From Strongylocentrotus purpuratus (taxonomy: Eukaryota; Echinodermata; Echinoidea; Camarodonta; Strongylocentrotidae): a DNA stretch of 64,000 nucleotides. Positions 1 to 13,654 of the stretch are shown one piece after another. The notes below the pieces were generated by a model. That model worked only from the letters and a program-made list of their open reading frames with translations. It searched no databases and was not told the origin of the DNA. A program made the translations under genes and the position numbers. The stretch is taken from NCBI RefSeq assembly GCF_000002235.5, contig NW_022145610.1, forward strand, positions 31,366,306-31,430,305, read 5' to 3'. How positions within the stretch are numbered: the first letter of the stretch is position 1; every line of letters begins with the position of its first letter.

Positions 1-3000
1 TCTCAAAATGATAGGTGCGTGCGGGATAACACTTAGCAATAAATTGCTGTATCACTCGTTTTGTTTAAATAGTTTTCTCAGCCGTTAGTGTTTTTACTGA
101 GAAGACTTGTCAGTTCTACGTTTATCATTTTCAATTGAACCTCAGCCGACCTCCGCATCCTCATCATAACAACGATCCACGTGATGTGCGTGCTAATATT
201 AATAGGAATCCTAACACTGTTGAAGTAGTGCTGTCATGTACGCTACCACCATCACCATCGTCAATATCACCACCACACCCCTTGAGATCGCATCCCTCAT
301 CATCACTGCCATCAACATTGGCATCATCCTCATTACCAAGGCAACAAATAGCGCCAACGTCATCACTATCACTACCACCGATCATATCTCACAATATTAG
401 CACAGAAAATTAAATTGACAACTTAAGCGCTATACGCGGGCATCAATCCTCAAATTCGCTCAACGCTAAGATGACAGTAAATAGACAATCATTCACAGCT
501 CCGTTCACCTTTTAAGATCAATTCTGTATCCTCCATCAAACAATCATATGACAAATATCTTCCTCCACCACGAAATTATATTGATATATTTGTTTCTTTT
601 GCTTCCCCATCTTCCATAGCACATATTTCGTAATCTCTTCTCCATTTGTAGCCGTCGTCTTAATCACGAGTACCAAGAAGCACGCACGGCTCCCCCTATA
701 CCCATCTCGAATCCGCTAGTTCCTTTTAACATTTTCCCAATCACTACTTAAATATCGCTAATTTGTTGAACAGATTAATAACATGGGGTATTTTTCTCCC
801 ATCATCTTGTCAAACTCGATGTCAGTGCCTGCTTTGTGGATTAGGTTCTGTGCAGTTCCTTAAATAACAATCTCGTTAAAAGCTTGTAAAGATTTTTAAT
901 TGCGTCAAGTTACATGCCAGTCAATTCAATCTTTGAAAGTCGAAGTGACTCTCACATCCAGACTGAGAAAAGGAATGATTCATGTACATGTATACGTGAA
1001 TACGTGGACATGCTGTGATACATCATTATTACCTATTTCTGAACTCCCTATTGCTGATTTTCTCAAAATAATATATTTCTAAATCTTCCCATTTTTTCTT
1101 ATAAAATGAAAGATAGATACATATATCACTGCAGGCCTTAAGGATGTTGAACTAGATATGCTGATGAATTGTAGCAGGGAATTTCCCAATACATTCAAAC
1201 GCTTTATGACATGACAGTACATTGATAAACATGATGATGATTCGTACCGGTATCCATGGATGAGAATATTGCCCTGTTCCAGATTACTACGCTCAGGTTG
1301 ATCACTATTCAACCTGGACGAGATTGAAAGTCAAAGTTATATTTACTTTCTCCCATTTCTTTGTCCATATCAACAAAGTCATGATATCACATTTCATGAT
1401 TCAAGGTGACTTTTGGAATTCCTTTCAAATTGCGATAATGATAACATAATTTTATCCTACCCCCTTTTACTTGATCATCTTCACAATCAACATCGACGTT
1501 TCATTTTCAGGATTTTTCGCTGTTTTAGACGTATACCTTGAAATGGAAATTGTTATGATGACAAATTTTCTTCTCGATATGATTTGATCACGTGGCTCCG
1601 TCAAGGACATCGGTCACAAGTAAATCGTAATAAAATGATTTGAAATCATAAATTTGACTACAAGTGACACAACACAAAATCTTCCATGATAAGTGAACGA
1701 TAAGTAGTAATATTTAGTGCATGAGAATTGGATCTTCGCGCATTATTGAATGAAAAAATATTTGATCCTTCATGTCGTTGTGATGATAAATGCGGGGGGG
1801 GGGGGATATATTTGCTGCCATTAGAACAAATGCCCGTCTATTATAAGTTTTATAACCCAAAACGGAATGAGATTTGTAGTATCAGGAGAACATTATATGG
1901 AGTGTAAGTGTAACAAGTAGTGGCATGCGATTGGAGATTGAATTGTTCCTGCATAGGGTGGTGAAAAGATGGCAAGAAATCATGAATAAACAACACAGTC
2001 GGTCGAAATTGAAGATGCAAACATGTACGATGGGAGTGTACGAAAGGTGTTTTTCAGTAAGTGATACATGGAATATTAGACTGTACAGAGAAATGAAGAC
2101 CAGCCTTTTAAGTGATGATTAATATAGAAGCACCTCAACAACCAAATCATTCGTCTCTCAAGACCACCGAACATTTACAGATATACACCACCGGTATATT
2201 CCCTCATCATCTCTATTTTACCGAGAAATCCATATTTAGAGCAGAAAATCTTCCCATCTTACATCATTGAACCCCTAGAAGCATTCGTTCTTCCCCACCC
2301 CTGCCTACTATAAACATCTTCCACGATGTACAGTGACAATTTTAACCAAGCCCACTGTTGATCTTTGCTCTAGGCTGCGACGCTCAAAATTTAGTTATGC
2401 CCTACTTCACTTCCTAGTCATCCTATTTTCTTCTCTGTGTCTCTTTTTCTTGTTTCCGTACATCGATAGACATGTTTTCACACGTTGACATCCCTGAAAC
2501 CGAATCCATCTTTTTGGTTCCAAATTCCCCGCCTCTCAAAACACGGCATCATCAGACTGCCATCGCACCGCCAGAGAGGACAAACTGGAGACGCGCTACA
2601 TCAAAGAAACTTAATTAGGCTCGGTTTTTCGCGCGAAAAAACAAAGAAGTCGATCAATGCGTCTTACCTTTATTGTCTATAACCTTCGAGGGAAGAAAGG
2701 TGCATTGTTTACTGACCGAAGGCTATGTTTTTAGACCGTTTTAGGGCGGTTATTTTTTGTCCCTACCTTGACTAATTTTTAGCTCGAGGGTAGAGTTCTA
2801 GTGAACCCGCCTTTGCCAGCGCAAATGCGATTTTGCAAGTGTAATTCGCGATGTAACTGATTTAAGGGTGGGAAGTAGGACTGCAAGAAGGGTTTGCTTG
2901 TCTCTCTATCTCTCCCTCTCCATCTTCCTCTCTCGGTTACTCTTCTTGACTCTTCCCTTTTCCATCTGTCTACCTCTGTCTTTCTCTGACTCACACCCTT

Positions 3001-4504
3001 TCTCTTTGCCTCATCTCTTTATGTATGTACCAGTAATGTCGTTAGAGATGTACAATGGGATGACAGAGGTTATGTCGGAAAAGTCCATCTTTAAAATGAG
3101 AAAGAACTCTAGGCAAGAACAATGTAGATAAACAGAGCGAAGGCGACTAAGGAAATGATTTTAAAAACTCGGTTGATAGCAAGAGCCTCCTCTTAATGCA
3201 TATAATCTCTCCACCTCCCCATTCTCATCTACTCTTCTCTAATTCCCTCATCTACCTATCCCCTTGTCCACCTTACATTCTCCTTCTCATATTCATTCCT
3301 TCTCTCCATCTTTCCCATTCTTCTTTTCTCACCTCGTCCCGCTTCTCATGACTGTGTTCCTCGCCAACCCCGCTTCTACCCCAAACCCCATCTCATTTCC
3401 TGCATCCATCCAGTCCTCCATGTTTGCCAGGAAAGCGTCTTAATTAATCTTCCAACCAAACTCGATCCTAGCTTCCACAGCCGATTATCAACGTGCATGA
3501 CTGTATAACTTTCTCTAACACAAAAACTGGCATAACACTACAACCTCCATTTTCTGCAAACTTTTGAATTCGTAGCCATGAAATTGAAGTAAATAATTAT
3601 AACTTCAATGCATGTATGCTCTTTATTGGCGTGCCAGGTTGCATACTAATTAAAGATAAAGATTAAAGAAAATAAATTTGTTATTCTTTTTTGTCGTGTT
3701 TGTAAATTCTAACTCTTAAATGTGTTTCGAGGAAGCATTCAATCATACTATCCTATTCGATTAAGAGTGACAGCGGAGGATATAGACAACCTCAACTCAT
3801 GATTACATAAACCGATATCTTCTGAGGATTCCGAATATTAAACAGTTCCGCTTTCCATCATCAAGCATTGGTGAAATCTTTTCTCGATACAGCCCATGCG
3901 AGTGGCACTCCTGTCGGCTTCTCGAATAGCCAAGCGCCGTGGACGAGGGACACGGGCCCTTCGCGACCCATGCAATAGCAGACCCGGCAATGCATTATTC
4001 ATGGCGAGGATGTTTAACGTGGTGCTCGCGTAACAATACTCGATCTGGTCAAAAAGGTCTGACAGCCGCCTTGTATAAATCCTTCTTTTCCCGTCCTTTT
4101 TCCTATAAAGGGTGGTTGCAACTCAAGAAGTAGTAATGGTCTAGTGGAGATATTCATTACCTTTCTTTTGAATAAGTTAGCTAACAAAGCTCGTGTTTAT
4201 TGCTATAATTTGCAAGTTATCAGAAAAGAAAAGCGATTACGAAAATAAAGGGTATATGTAGTGATATTACTTTATATATTTAAACAAATATAATTGATGA
4301 AATACATCTTTTGAGCTAGGGGCTGTTGAATATTTTCGCAAAGTTGTCGATAGGTTAAGCAGTGAGATATTATAGGTACATGAATTAAGTCTAAATATTA
4401 CAATTAATTGAAAGTTAATTTAGAGATAATAAGTGTTAAACCATATAAATCGAAAGCTAGATAGAGAGATAGAGAGGAAACAACTTCTAGGAATGATAGA
4501 AGAG

Positions 4505-4517
4505 ATAGGAGGGAGAG

Positions 4518-4563
<46 letters not shown>

Positions 4564-4595
4564 TGAGAGAGAAAGATAAAGAGAGAGAGAGCAGA
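4505..4595. repeat. GA microsatellite
   Basis: Nearly pure GA dinucleotides with interruptions (AAAGA, GGGGG). The minus-strand Ser/Leu-rich frame across it is a composition artefact. Confidence 0.9.
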
Positions 4596-6464
4596 GTAAT
4601 GAAGATCTCAAGCTAGCGGTTTATTACGAAAGTGTCTGTCATAGTCCAACAAGATTCCACTTGTTGATTTCAGACCGGGGAAGAAAAAAATCCGTTCACT
4701 TAGCATGCTAAGCGTACCATACTCTCCCAAGACGGCGGGAATTTATTATTAAAAAACCGAAAACCTTGCAAAGTCGTCTGCAAGCAACGACCAGAGTACA
4801 GTATATAGCGCTTCTTGGCTGTCTTTGTTGATCCCCCGTGTGCGGTGGCGGCTTAAACAGGCGTTCCGGCTTTTCACTCTCTCATGAGGGTTAGCCCGTC
4901 AAGAGTTTCCCCCAGACCTCCTTTCCGAAATTCGATCGGAGGCTTCCAGTCCCCTTTTCTCTTCCTCCTTACCCTCCACTTCTCCTCCAATCTCCTTCAG
5001 AGATGTCTCTCTTACAGGAATCATCCAGTCTTTCCGTTGCTACTGACTTTTTTTTATTGACTGCATTACAGGCTGAGGAGTGGAAGACATTTTAACGTCA
5101 TATTTTAAGCGAGCTCTTCGCGTGTTGCGCCTCGCTTGTGTTTGAATGAAAAGTAGTCATGTCCCACTTCAACTTAAATGGTGAGAGGGAAACCGGGAGC
5201 TGAGAGATTATAATGGTGTACAAAGAGAAAAAAATGTCGAGAACGGGGCATTTTCTGAGATTTTTCACCCTGGTCGAGTGCGTGAATGAAGTTTATGACG
5301 GGGAGGCAGATTGTACGCTCTTAGGCCGGGTCGAGAAGGCAAACAATTTAAAGGCTCGGCTTGGTAATAAAACAAGGCTGAATTCTGGCGAAATGACTGA
5401 CTTTTATTGCTGGGGAAAAGTAGCAGTGAAATTGCTTGCTTCAGACTTCTGTTCTTCTCTGATATTCACATATGGTCATTTATAACCATTCCACCTCTCT
5501 AGTCAAGTAAAAGAAACCTTGTTCCTGATGACCATAGTGCTCTGACATTTCAACGTGCATCAAGTGTAATTTTAATCTCCCCATTTAGGCCTACTTTGCA
5601 ATCGTCCTTTCTTGGTCCCTACTCTTCCCCTTTCCCCTCCTCTTCCATGAGTGTATATCTCTATCTCTACGCTGTCGTTGTTTTTGACAACCCCTCTTTC
5701 AGTTATTTTCCTGTTTCTTTATCTCACTCACCTTTTCCCCTCAAAATCATTTTCCTCACCATATCTCCTCAGATATCGTTCCTCTATGTTAAACAACAAC
5801 ATGTACACACCCACTTGTCTTCTTCTTGTTCTACTTTCTATTGTTCCCTTCTCTCCCTTTGTTTCGTACTTTATATCTATCTTTCTTCAATGCAAAGCAA
5901 AATTAACAATTAAATTCCTCTAATCCGTATGATTATACACACTCACTACGAGATTTTCAGAGCTCACGCAGATAATGAAATTAGTCTATCAATTTTGTGA
6001 GCGTTAGGTTGGAAACTTTAAACCTTAAATATATTATGATGCCAAGCTAGCTTTCGTTGGTTTTATATTCACTACTACTACTGGTTAGGCCTACAATTAA
6101 TTTCATGTGATACCAAAATATTAGTTTTTAAGTACCTTATCAATTATTTTGGTCAAAACAATTGAAATCAATTTTGTTTGGCCAAACACAATTCATCTCC
6201 TTTCTGCAACGCGTATACTTTTAGTATATCATGACTATAGAATGTAACCTGAAAGGATTTTGAAAGAGCGTTTTTCTTCCAATGCTTCACAGTTAAGATG
6301 ACAGTAGAGGAATATGAATGACATGTTATTAGGAGTAATAGATCGAGAGCTTATACAGAGCTGTCAGATATTATGATGATTATTATGACAGTTATGATTT
6401 CTCCAAGCAAGTCAAATACATTCAAGGAACTGACATGTAGGAAGAAAAAGGAGTTGATGACGGA

Positions 6465-6469
<5 letters not shown>

Positions 6470-6506
<37 letters not shown>

Positions 6507-6662
6507 AGGAGAGGGTAAATAAAAGACTCAAAATGACAACACAATACAATAGTAATTACACACGGTGACAGGCTTGCTATGTACAACAACCCTTTACTCT
6601 TATAAAAAACTATGTAAACGAAATGGAAAAAAGGTGGACTACACGCTTGCGTGCGACCATGT

Positions 6663-6693
<31 letters not shown>

Positions 6694-6700
6694 TTCTTTC
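6470..6700. repeat. Paired GA and CT microsatellites
   Basis: A GA tract near 6472-6506 is followed about 150 bp later by a CT tract near 6661-6700. The two are complementary and could fold back on each other. The long frames over them (Arg/Glu-rich and Ser/Leu-rich) are not genes. Confidence 0.85.
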
Positions 6701-7154
6701 TCTTTCCTTTTCCACATCCATCCTCCTTCGAATCTCCTCCTTCATGCCATCAACTCTTGCAATAAAAACGACGAAGCAGCGTATTGTTAGGCATGGTGGC
6801 TGAAATAATGCTTGTTATTTAAACAAACACTCGGAGGAAAAACGCGCGCACGTGCGCTGAATAGAAAGCGGGCAAACTCTATTGGAGCCGTGGCGTACAC
6901 AGCAAGACGCCACGAGACGGTCTAGGGAAGATGTGGAGTCCGCGCGGCTGGGCACGACTTGGCCGCTTGGCCGTGTCGTGTGCGCTGTGTGTGTTTTTAA
7001 GTGTAATGTGCGTGTGGGTTTTGTGTAAAGTGTGTTGGTATAGCGTTCCCTTCATTGCCTGTATTTTCTCACTGTGCCAGCGCGTGTAAAAGTTTGTCTG
7101 ACGGGTCATGCGTTATGAACGGGCTTAGCCTATAAAAGAAAGAAAGATGGAGAA

Positions 7155-7156
7155 AG

Positions 7157-7207
<51 letters not shown>

Positions 7208-7270
7208 GAGAAACAAACAGATAGACAAACAGAGAGACAGAGAAGAAATAGAGAGAGAGAGAGAGGAAGG
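7155..7270. repeat. GA/GACA microsatellite
   Basis: An uninterrupted GA run passes into GACA and AAACAGA variants and back to GA. Confidence 0.9.
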
Positions 7271-7904
7271 AGGCATACACATGTATTTTTTCAAGTGTTA
7301 TCTTATAAATTTATATGTAATATAAATGTTAATTACATTTTCATCAGGAACGCGAAGGATTGTTATTTTTGTGACATTTCCGTAACATTAAAGGCTGTCA
7401 AAATCTTCCGCCGTTTCAGGCAAAATACGAGAGTTCTTTGTCATAGTGTGACATGGCTGTTTTCATCTTATGATGTTTTCATATCTTTGACACATTAAAA
7501 GATGAAAGAAACCCCGAGGCAATTAATTTGTCAGAAACATGACAGGATGACTGGCAATTTGATGAGCTGAACTAAGCGGCAAATTAACCGAGGGATACAT
7601 TTTCTTCAAGGGCAAGTGTTACCTGGGCTGAAGAAATGCACAATGTGATTGGAACATTACACTTCAATCTCTGTAACTCTTCACGATTACTCAACAAAAG
7701 TACTTGAGGAAAAGAATGGATGTGCCGTGTCCAAAGCTTTGTCCTAAGATATGAAGGTTATCCAAGAGTTAGAATTCTTTACTAAGTCACTTCAAGAATT
7801 TGATGATGTAGAATGAGATAATGAGAGAGAATGAGAGAAAGAGAGAAAGAAAGTGAAATTATAAACGTATGTATTGGGAAAGAGATGGTATAGACGACAA
7901 TGAT

Positions 7905-8179
7905 AGTAAACATAGAGAGAGGAGGGGCAGAGAGAAAGAGAGAAAGAGAGAGGGAGGGAGAGAGAGTCACACAGACAGACAGAAGGAGTGAGAGGAAGAG
8001 AGATGGAGAAGTTTGAGGAATCATAGACAGACTTAGTATTGTCTAAAGAAAGAGGAGAAAGAACAAGAGAGAGAGAGAGAGAGAGTCACGCAGACAGACA
8101 GAAGGAGTGAGAGGAAGAGAGATGGAGAAGTTTGAGTGATCATAGACAGACGTAGTATTGTCTAAAGAAAGAGGAGAAA

Positions 8180-8216
<37 letters not shown>

Positions 8217-8220
8217 GGGG
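7905..8220. repeat. Tandem duplication of a GA-rich unit of about 120 bp
   Basis: Two adjacent copies share GA tract, GTCACRCAGACAGACAG, GAAGGAGTGAGAGG, ATGGAGAAGTTTGAG, ATCATAGACAGAC and AGTATTGTCTAAAG. The first starts near 7963 and the second near 8083. Both end in a GA run, so slippage or unequal exchange at the GA tract is the likely cause. Confidence 0.85.
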
Positions 8221-8403
8221 GGAGAAAAAGAGCGTGACGGAGGAAAAGGAAGGAATTGTGAACAATAAGTTGACCATGATAACTAAATATGCCGTGAGAC
8301 TTATACGAACGACGGTGTATACAAGTCAATGGCAATAGGCGGAATAAGTAGCTTAGTCCCATTTCCGCCACCAAGACCGTGTCCATCTATGGAGGGGTAG
8401 CAA

Positions 8404-8506
8404 CACAATAGAACGCTTGACCACTGCGAATTCTGTCCACAAAAGAACGTTTGACCACATACGATTCTGTCCACAATAGAGCATTTGACCAGAAGTTGAC
8501 TCTATC
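8404..8506. repeat. 34-bp tandem repeat, three units
   Basis: The unit reads CACAAWAGAACGYTTGACCA followed by a variable part and GATTCTGTC. The first two units are close and the third is diverged. Confidence 0.75.
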
Positions 8507-9794
8507 TCCTCAACAAATAGCTAGAACGTTTGCTCGCAGCACCCTCTCCCTGGGAAACTTCCCATCCCTTTTTGGCCTGACAGGGATACAACAACAGAAA
8601 GATTGCTTGGCCGTGAATGGCTTCATGCCGTTCAGGCCATCATGATCATGAATGGCGTGAGCGGTATGTCGGGTCAGACCTAAGTTACAGCAATAACTTT
8701 GATCGTCTGTATTCCTCGCTTGGTCGCAGTGACCTCCTCCGCTCACACGAGAAATTCAGAAGAGTCGTGTCCTAATTGCGTCATCTTGATTAATGTGTAT
8801 ATTTTAAGGAACTTTAAGAAGCCGTCGCTCTATAGATTACTGAATAATATTTTATCTATCACCAAACTACAACCCACTACATAGTTCCGTACATTTTTTT
8901 GAATGATGGAACATGTCCAGAATTTATTCAACCAGCTTACCGGAATAGTAGGGAAGGATCCCTTTAGAAAATAATAGTCATCTCATCTGATAAGAGGTCT
9001 TACTCACCCTATTATCAAGAAATCCTTCCCAGGCGGAGTGGGAGTGGAAGCGCTTGCAGGACCGCACGTGCCGTCAAGACAAAAGAGCGTGCATGAGACC
9101 GGCCGCGCGTTGGTCGATCGTCTCGATATGAACGTCTCTGATGATACTTGACAACCCGTCTTTCCGGGCAATGCCCCTTCAAAACAACAAGAAGCCATAT
9201 ACCGTTTCATTCCGGACCTCTTGCCATCCCCCTTCCTGTATCAATGCTTTCGTACTACTCTAAAGCTGTAGATTGATAGATGGCAATGCTAATAGGATGT
9301 TCAGTTGTAGAAATAGGAAAACTTCATGATTTCAAATCAACTAGAGACAGGCCTCCAACGTATTGGGAACAAGATGAAATCTACAGCTATGAATGTAACC
9401 CAACTCGATATAACTTCCCCTATCTACCTCTTGAAAACTACATCCTGAACAACTTTTCTCGGATGAAATACCCAATAATGATTTAAAATTAGACAGAGCT
9501 GACACAAATAAAATAGTTCCATTGGCTTTATTGTATTACATTTCTGCCTAATCATTTTCTCCAATATAATTGAAGGAAGCAGAAACAGGTCTTGGTATTC
9601 CTGTCTCTGACTTGCATATCGACCGAAGTCAGTCAATCGAAAGGGCTCTCCATGTCGAAGTCGACAACGTGATGAGCAACCGTTTCGACACACACATATT
9701 TTACACAGTCAACATGCCCATAATGTGCTTCACCAAATAGTGTGAGATGTGATCATTAACCCATTCTTTTTTATTTTCTCTTCCTCTTCTGCAG

Positions 9795-12700
9795 GTTGTT
9801 CGGAACGAAGTGCAATGCTTGCTTCCAGTCGATCCCTTCGAGTGAACTTGTGATGAGGGCGCTCTCCAACGTGTACCATCTCCGCTGTTTCACATGTGTC
9901 ACGTGCGACCAACAGCTCAAAAAGGGCGACGAGTTCGTACTCAAGGAGAATCGCCTCTATTGCAAAGAGGACTACACGAAAGAGCACACGGTTGATACGC
10001 AAAAAGGTACAAATTATTACCGTAAAAGAAATTTTTAATTTATATCAGTATCAGAGTTTCGTTTTGGTATACTCAAGAAAGCAGCAGCAAAGTGCCCGTA
10101 GATGGATTTAATAAGAACCATTAACATGGGAGCAGTTAGATTGTCAGTTCCTGGGGGAGGGGCAGGAATTGTATGTTTGCCCATTTCTTTTCTCTCATCA
10201 CTTCTTGCTGTTCGTTCATATAGCTACCTACAATATTTCTCTTTCCCATTTATGTCTATCTCATCTGAGTATCGAGGATACTTAGTTCTTACCTCTTCTC
10301 ACTACCTTGTAAACACATTTTGAGATTACATAACTACCGGCAATGTTCTTAATGTAAATGATAATTATTTCTTGTTCATTCAACAATGAATACCATTGTA
10401 ATTACATATTTTACAATTCTCCGCAGTGTCTTCAAAGTCAAGTTCGCAAGATGGCCGAAAGGGACCCAAGCGACCAAGAACAATCCTCACGACGTCACAA
10501 AGACGGGCTTTCAAAGCATCTTTCGAGGTGTCCTCTAAACCTTGCAGAAAGGTAGGTTATTCAATAATGAGAAAAAAGATGGACGCGCGGGAGAGTTTCA
10601 CGACACTGTCGTGAGTACAAGTCCGCCGACATCCTATTGAAATGCATGTATTAAGATAAACACGCATACAATGAGATGTTGGCGAACTTGTTCTGACACC
10701 GGTTTCGTGGAACAATGTCCACCGAATATCTACTAGCCAGAACACATTGTCCAGCTGTGATATTCTGATAGCCAATTTTAACTTAAACCTGGGATAAAGT
10801 ATTGTAGTAGCGTTAGTTTAACTTATCATTAACCCATGGTTGTTGGTATTGTAGGCCTAACTGAACATAGAGTAGAAGGGAAGGGAACAAATATGAAATG
10901 TTATCAATGAGAGTAATGTTGGATTTGAAAGCATTATCAAAACATGTTAAAAAACGATTAATATTATTAAGGTTAACATGCAAATCGATATGAAACAACA
11001 TTTTCGAAAATTTAATTGAGATTAAAATGTCTTTACTTATTTGTGTGGTTCGGATGATTTGAATGAGACGGTGTGCACATCAATGTAGTCCACATAAATT
11101 AACACAATCCTTTGACTTGACTTGGTCCATTTTAGGTCCGGGAAACCCTTGCAAAGGAGACTGGTCTAAGTGTAAGGGTAGTCCAGGTCTGGTTCCAGAA
11201 CCAACGAGCTAAGGTAAGGAAGGAACATGTAAGTGAACAGCTCTTTAACCATTTGCTTATTAAGCCAGGGCGTGCTTCCTCAAACTCTGCTAAGATGTAG
11301 TTTAAGGCTTTCATTAAACATCCCTATGTGATAGAAAGGATATCGGACCAGTAATGTTGTCAAAATAATTTTATTTGTCATCCACATCTTTGCTTTCTAC
11401 GTTCGATGGGTGGTTTATCAAACTTAAATAAGATATAGCTTAAGGTCTTGATGACACGCCCCATGTTATAGAAAGGTCGCCTTGCTTATCTGTAATGTTG
11501 TAATACAATTCAACATCACTTTGCTTTCCATAGAAATTTGCTATAACTCCCAGTCTTTTAAAGAATGCGAAAAAAAATCTATGATCATAACATCATGTTG
11601 ACGAATATCAGTCCAAGATAAATGTTATAAGAGTTATAGATGTTAATATTAGTATTGTTATCAAACAATTTACTGTGGAGGAATTGAGTTATTGCATTTC
11701 ACCTTGATCATGTTGATTGATAGTAACCAGTTGGCCCAAACAATGCTTATTGATGAAAGAACATTCAGTGTTCTTCCGTTACATCTTCACGTCAAAGTTA
11801 TGGAATGAAAGAACATGAAACATATTAAATGTGCCATATAATCATTCTGAAATTTCATTGACATTGTACATCAATGAATTCTTTTGCCATGTTTACAACA
11901 TTACGGTTTGTAATTTCAAGTTGAATGAACAACAATGTAGATAATTAACCCATATCATGTTCCTATTTCTATCTCATCAGATGAAGAAGCTAGCAAGGAA
12001 GAGCATGACAGAGCAGGAGGCAGCAGCACAAAGAAGATCAGGTAAATACTAGAAGACGTCATTGTATGGGGGCGTGGATTTGGGGCACCCTCCCCCCCCC
12101 CCTAAAAAAAGGAAAGAAATTGTTCGAGCTTGGCCTACATAATATAAGCTTGCTAAAAGGCTGGTGGGCTGCCAAAATAAAATTGCGAGCTAGACTGAAA
12201 TTTGAATCAAGTTTGTTTTGTTAATATTAAAGCAACACATGTGAATACTTCATAATGATTAAAAATAGATAAGATGAGACAAAATGTATGACGTCATAAC
12301 CATGTTGACTCTCTTTCTCTCTCTTTCTCTCTTTCTCTCTTTCTTTTCCTCTAGCTAATTTTCTTGCTCAGTTTTCTTAATTTCTCTATGTCTCTTTAAC
12401 CAGTGGTTAATTTCTCTATATCCTCTTTCTATTTTTATCTTTCTTTCCCTCTCTCTTTCCCTCTCTCTCTCTCTCTCTCTCTCTCTCCCTTTCTCCATCT
12501 CTCTTTCTCTCTTTTCAAGTAAGTAAATGAATGATAAATCCAGCTAGATAAGCATAGAATAATAAACCACATTGATCTTGTTAATGATCTTTTGCAACAT
12601 CACTAATCCCAATCCTTCCTTCCCATATGTCTCCAGGAAACGACGACCAAGATGAAAGCAAAGACGACGACAGCGATTTCTCTTTCAGTGACGTCACAGA

Positions 12701-13654
12701 TCTGGATAACTACGCGTCGGGCGGACCCAACTCCATTCCACCCTCCTCCCACCAAGGCATGATGGAATCACCCTACGGCCAGGACTCACCTCTTGGGAAT
12801 CAACCACCGGGAATTGTAAATAACAAACAAACAAAACTTTCTAAATTTATAAAGCGATTTCATTGATATGAATAGTAACTGAATATTAGATTTGTAACAA
12901 AGGTTTTATGGCCTCCCGCAAATATAAAAAAGTCATAAGGAAAATATAAATTAAATACAAATACATCCAGAGAAAATTCTATAACTTTCTATAAGGAATT
13001 TTGAGGATGATTCAATGAAATTAATGATAAATCTTAGATGTAAATTGCTTATGAAACATTATTCAGCTCGTACGAACGACATGAAATCAAATTCATTCCA
13101 TACACAAATTGAAAAACAACAACCTCATAACATGATTATGAATGCATGCATGCCTATGTTGTAGCCTTTTTTTAAATAAAAGAAATTGTAACGCAGACTT
13201 TAATAAAATCAACTTAAAGTAACTTAATTAGCCCTGCATGCTAAATAAATTGACATATAACATATAACTCCGAACATTATATCTATAGTCGATACGATAA
13301 GGTATTGAAAGTCAATTTCTTGAAAGTCTGTGCAGTCATGATGTATTTGATCACTAAACTATAGCACACTAAAACAATCCTCATCCCCTTTCTTCGTTAC
13401 AGGGCATGATGAACCAGCCCATGTACAGCCCTGAGCAGTACATGGCCGACGGTCCTCCACCCGGGATGGATGTAGGAGGGGTGATGGACCACCATGACGT
13501 CATGATCCCTAACGGTCAAGTCACCACGCTCCTCACCAAGGGGGAAATGGAGATGAATGGGGTGGTACATGTCCCCCATGTAGGGGGTATCATCAGTAAC
13601 CCTATCGACAAGCTATACTCAATGCAGGATTCCTATTTTAACGCGGTGGAATAA
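9795..13654 (+). CDS. LIM-homeobox transcription factor Lmx1 (LMX1A/B family), 3' six exons, partial
   Basis: This is a nuclear DNA-binding transcription factor; Lmx1 proteins pattern dorsal limb and midbrain in vertebrates. Coding exons: 9795-10006, 10427-10551, 11136-11213, 11981-12041, 12637-12815 and 13403-13654 (stop TAA at 13652). All five introns are GT-AG and the phases join without a break to give 301 residues. Residues 1-70 form the second LIM domain, with zinc ligands in [17 protein letters not shown] and YCKEDY. A short linker leads to the homeodomain, starting [20 protein letters not shown]; recognition helix [17 protein letters not shown]. An acidic Asp/Ser segment ([15 protein letters not shown]) and a Met/Pro/Gly-rich tail follow. 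The C terminus [14 protein letters not shown] closely matches LMX1B (NPIDRLYSMQSSYF). The LIM1 exon and start lie upstream of the window. The LIM2-homeodomain linker is about half the length I recall for vertebrates. LMX1 identity is near certain; A versus B is not meaningful for an invertebrate single gene. Confidence 0.97.
12300..12520. repeat. CT-rich microsatellite in an Lmx1 intron
   Basis: Interrupted CT/CTTT repeats lie in the intron between the end of the homeodomain and the acidic exon, about 120 bp upstream of that exon. It could act as an extended polypyrimidine tract, which is inference. Confidence 0.85.

Larger units (their letters stand above)
1..9794. other. No gene recognised; probably 5' intron/flank of Lmx1
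   Basis: I see no exon that can be supported here. Open frames are short and biased: an ATC/CAT-rich stretch near 140-410 reads as Ser/Pro/His, and GA/CT tracts near 4.5, 6.5, 6.7, 7.2 and 7.8-8.2 kb read as Ser/Leu or Glu/Arg. The first exon seen downstream (9795) begins inside a codon between the two LIM domains, so the exon for the first LIM domain must lie upstream. I could not find it in this stretch, which suggests a large intron running past the left edge. A poly-G run sits near 1794-1804. Confidence 0.55.

Noticed and set aside
135-413. Frame of 92 codons, Ser/Pro/His-rich
   Set aside because: It tracks an ATC/CAC-rich stretch, has an overlapping Asp/Gly-rich frame on the other strand, and shows no splice or family support.
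12627-12636. ATG upstream of the acidic Lmx1 exon (MSPGNDD...)
   Set aside because: The ATG lies in the intron, before the CAG acceptor at 12634-12636; the exon continues the frame from 12041.
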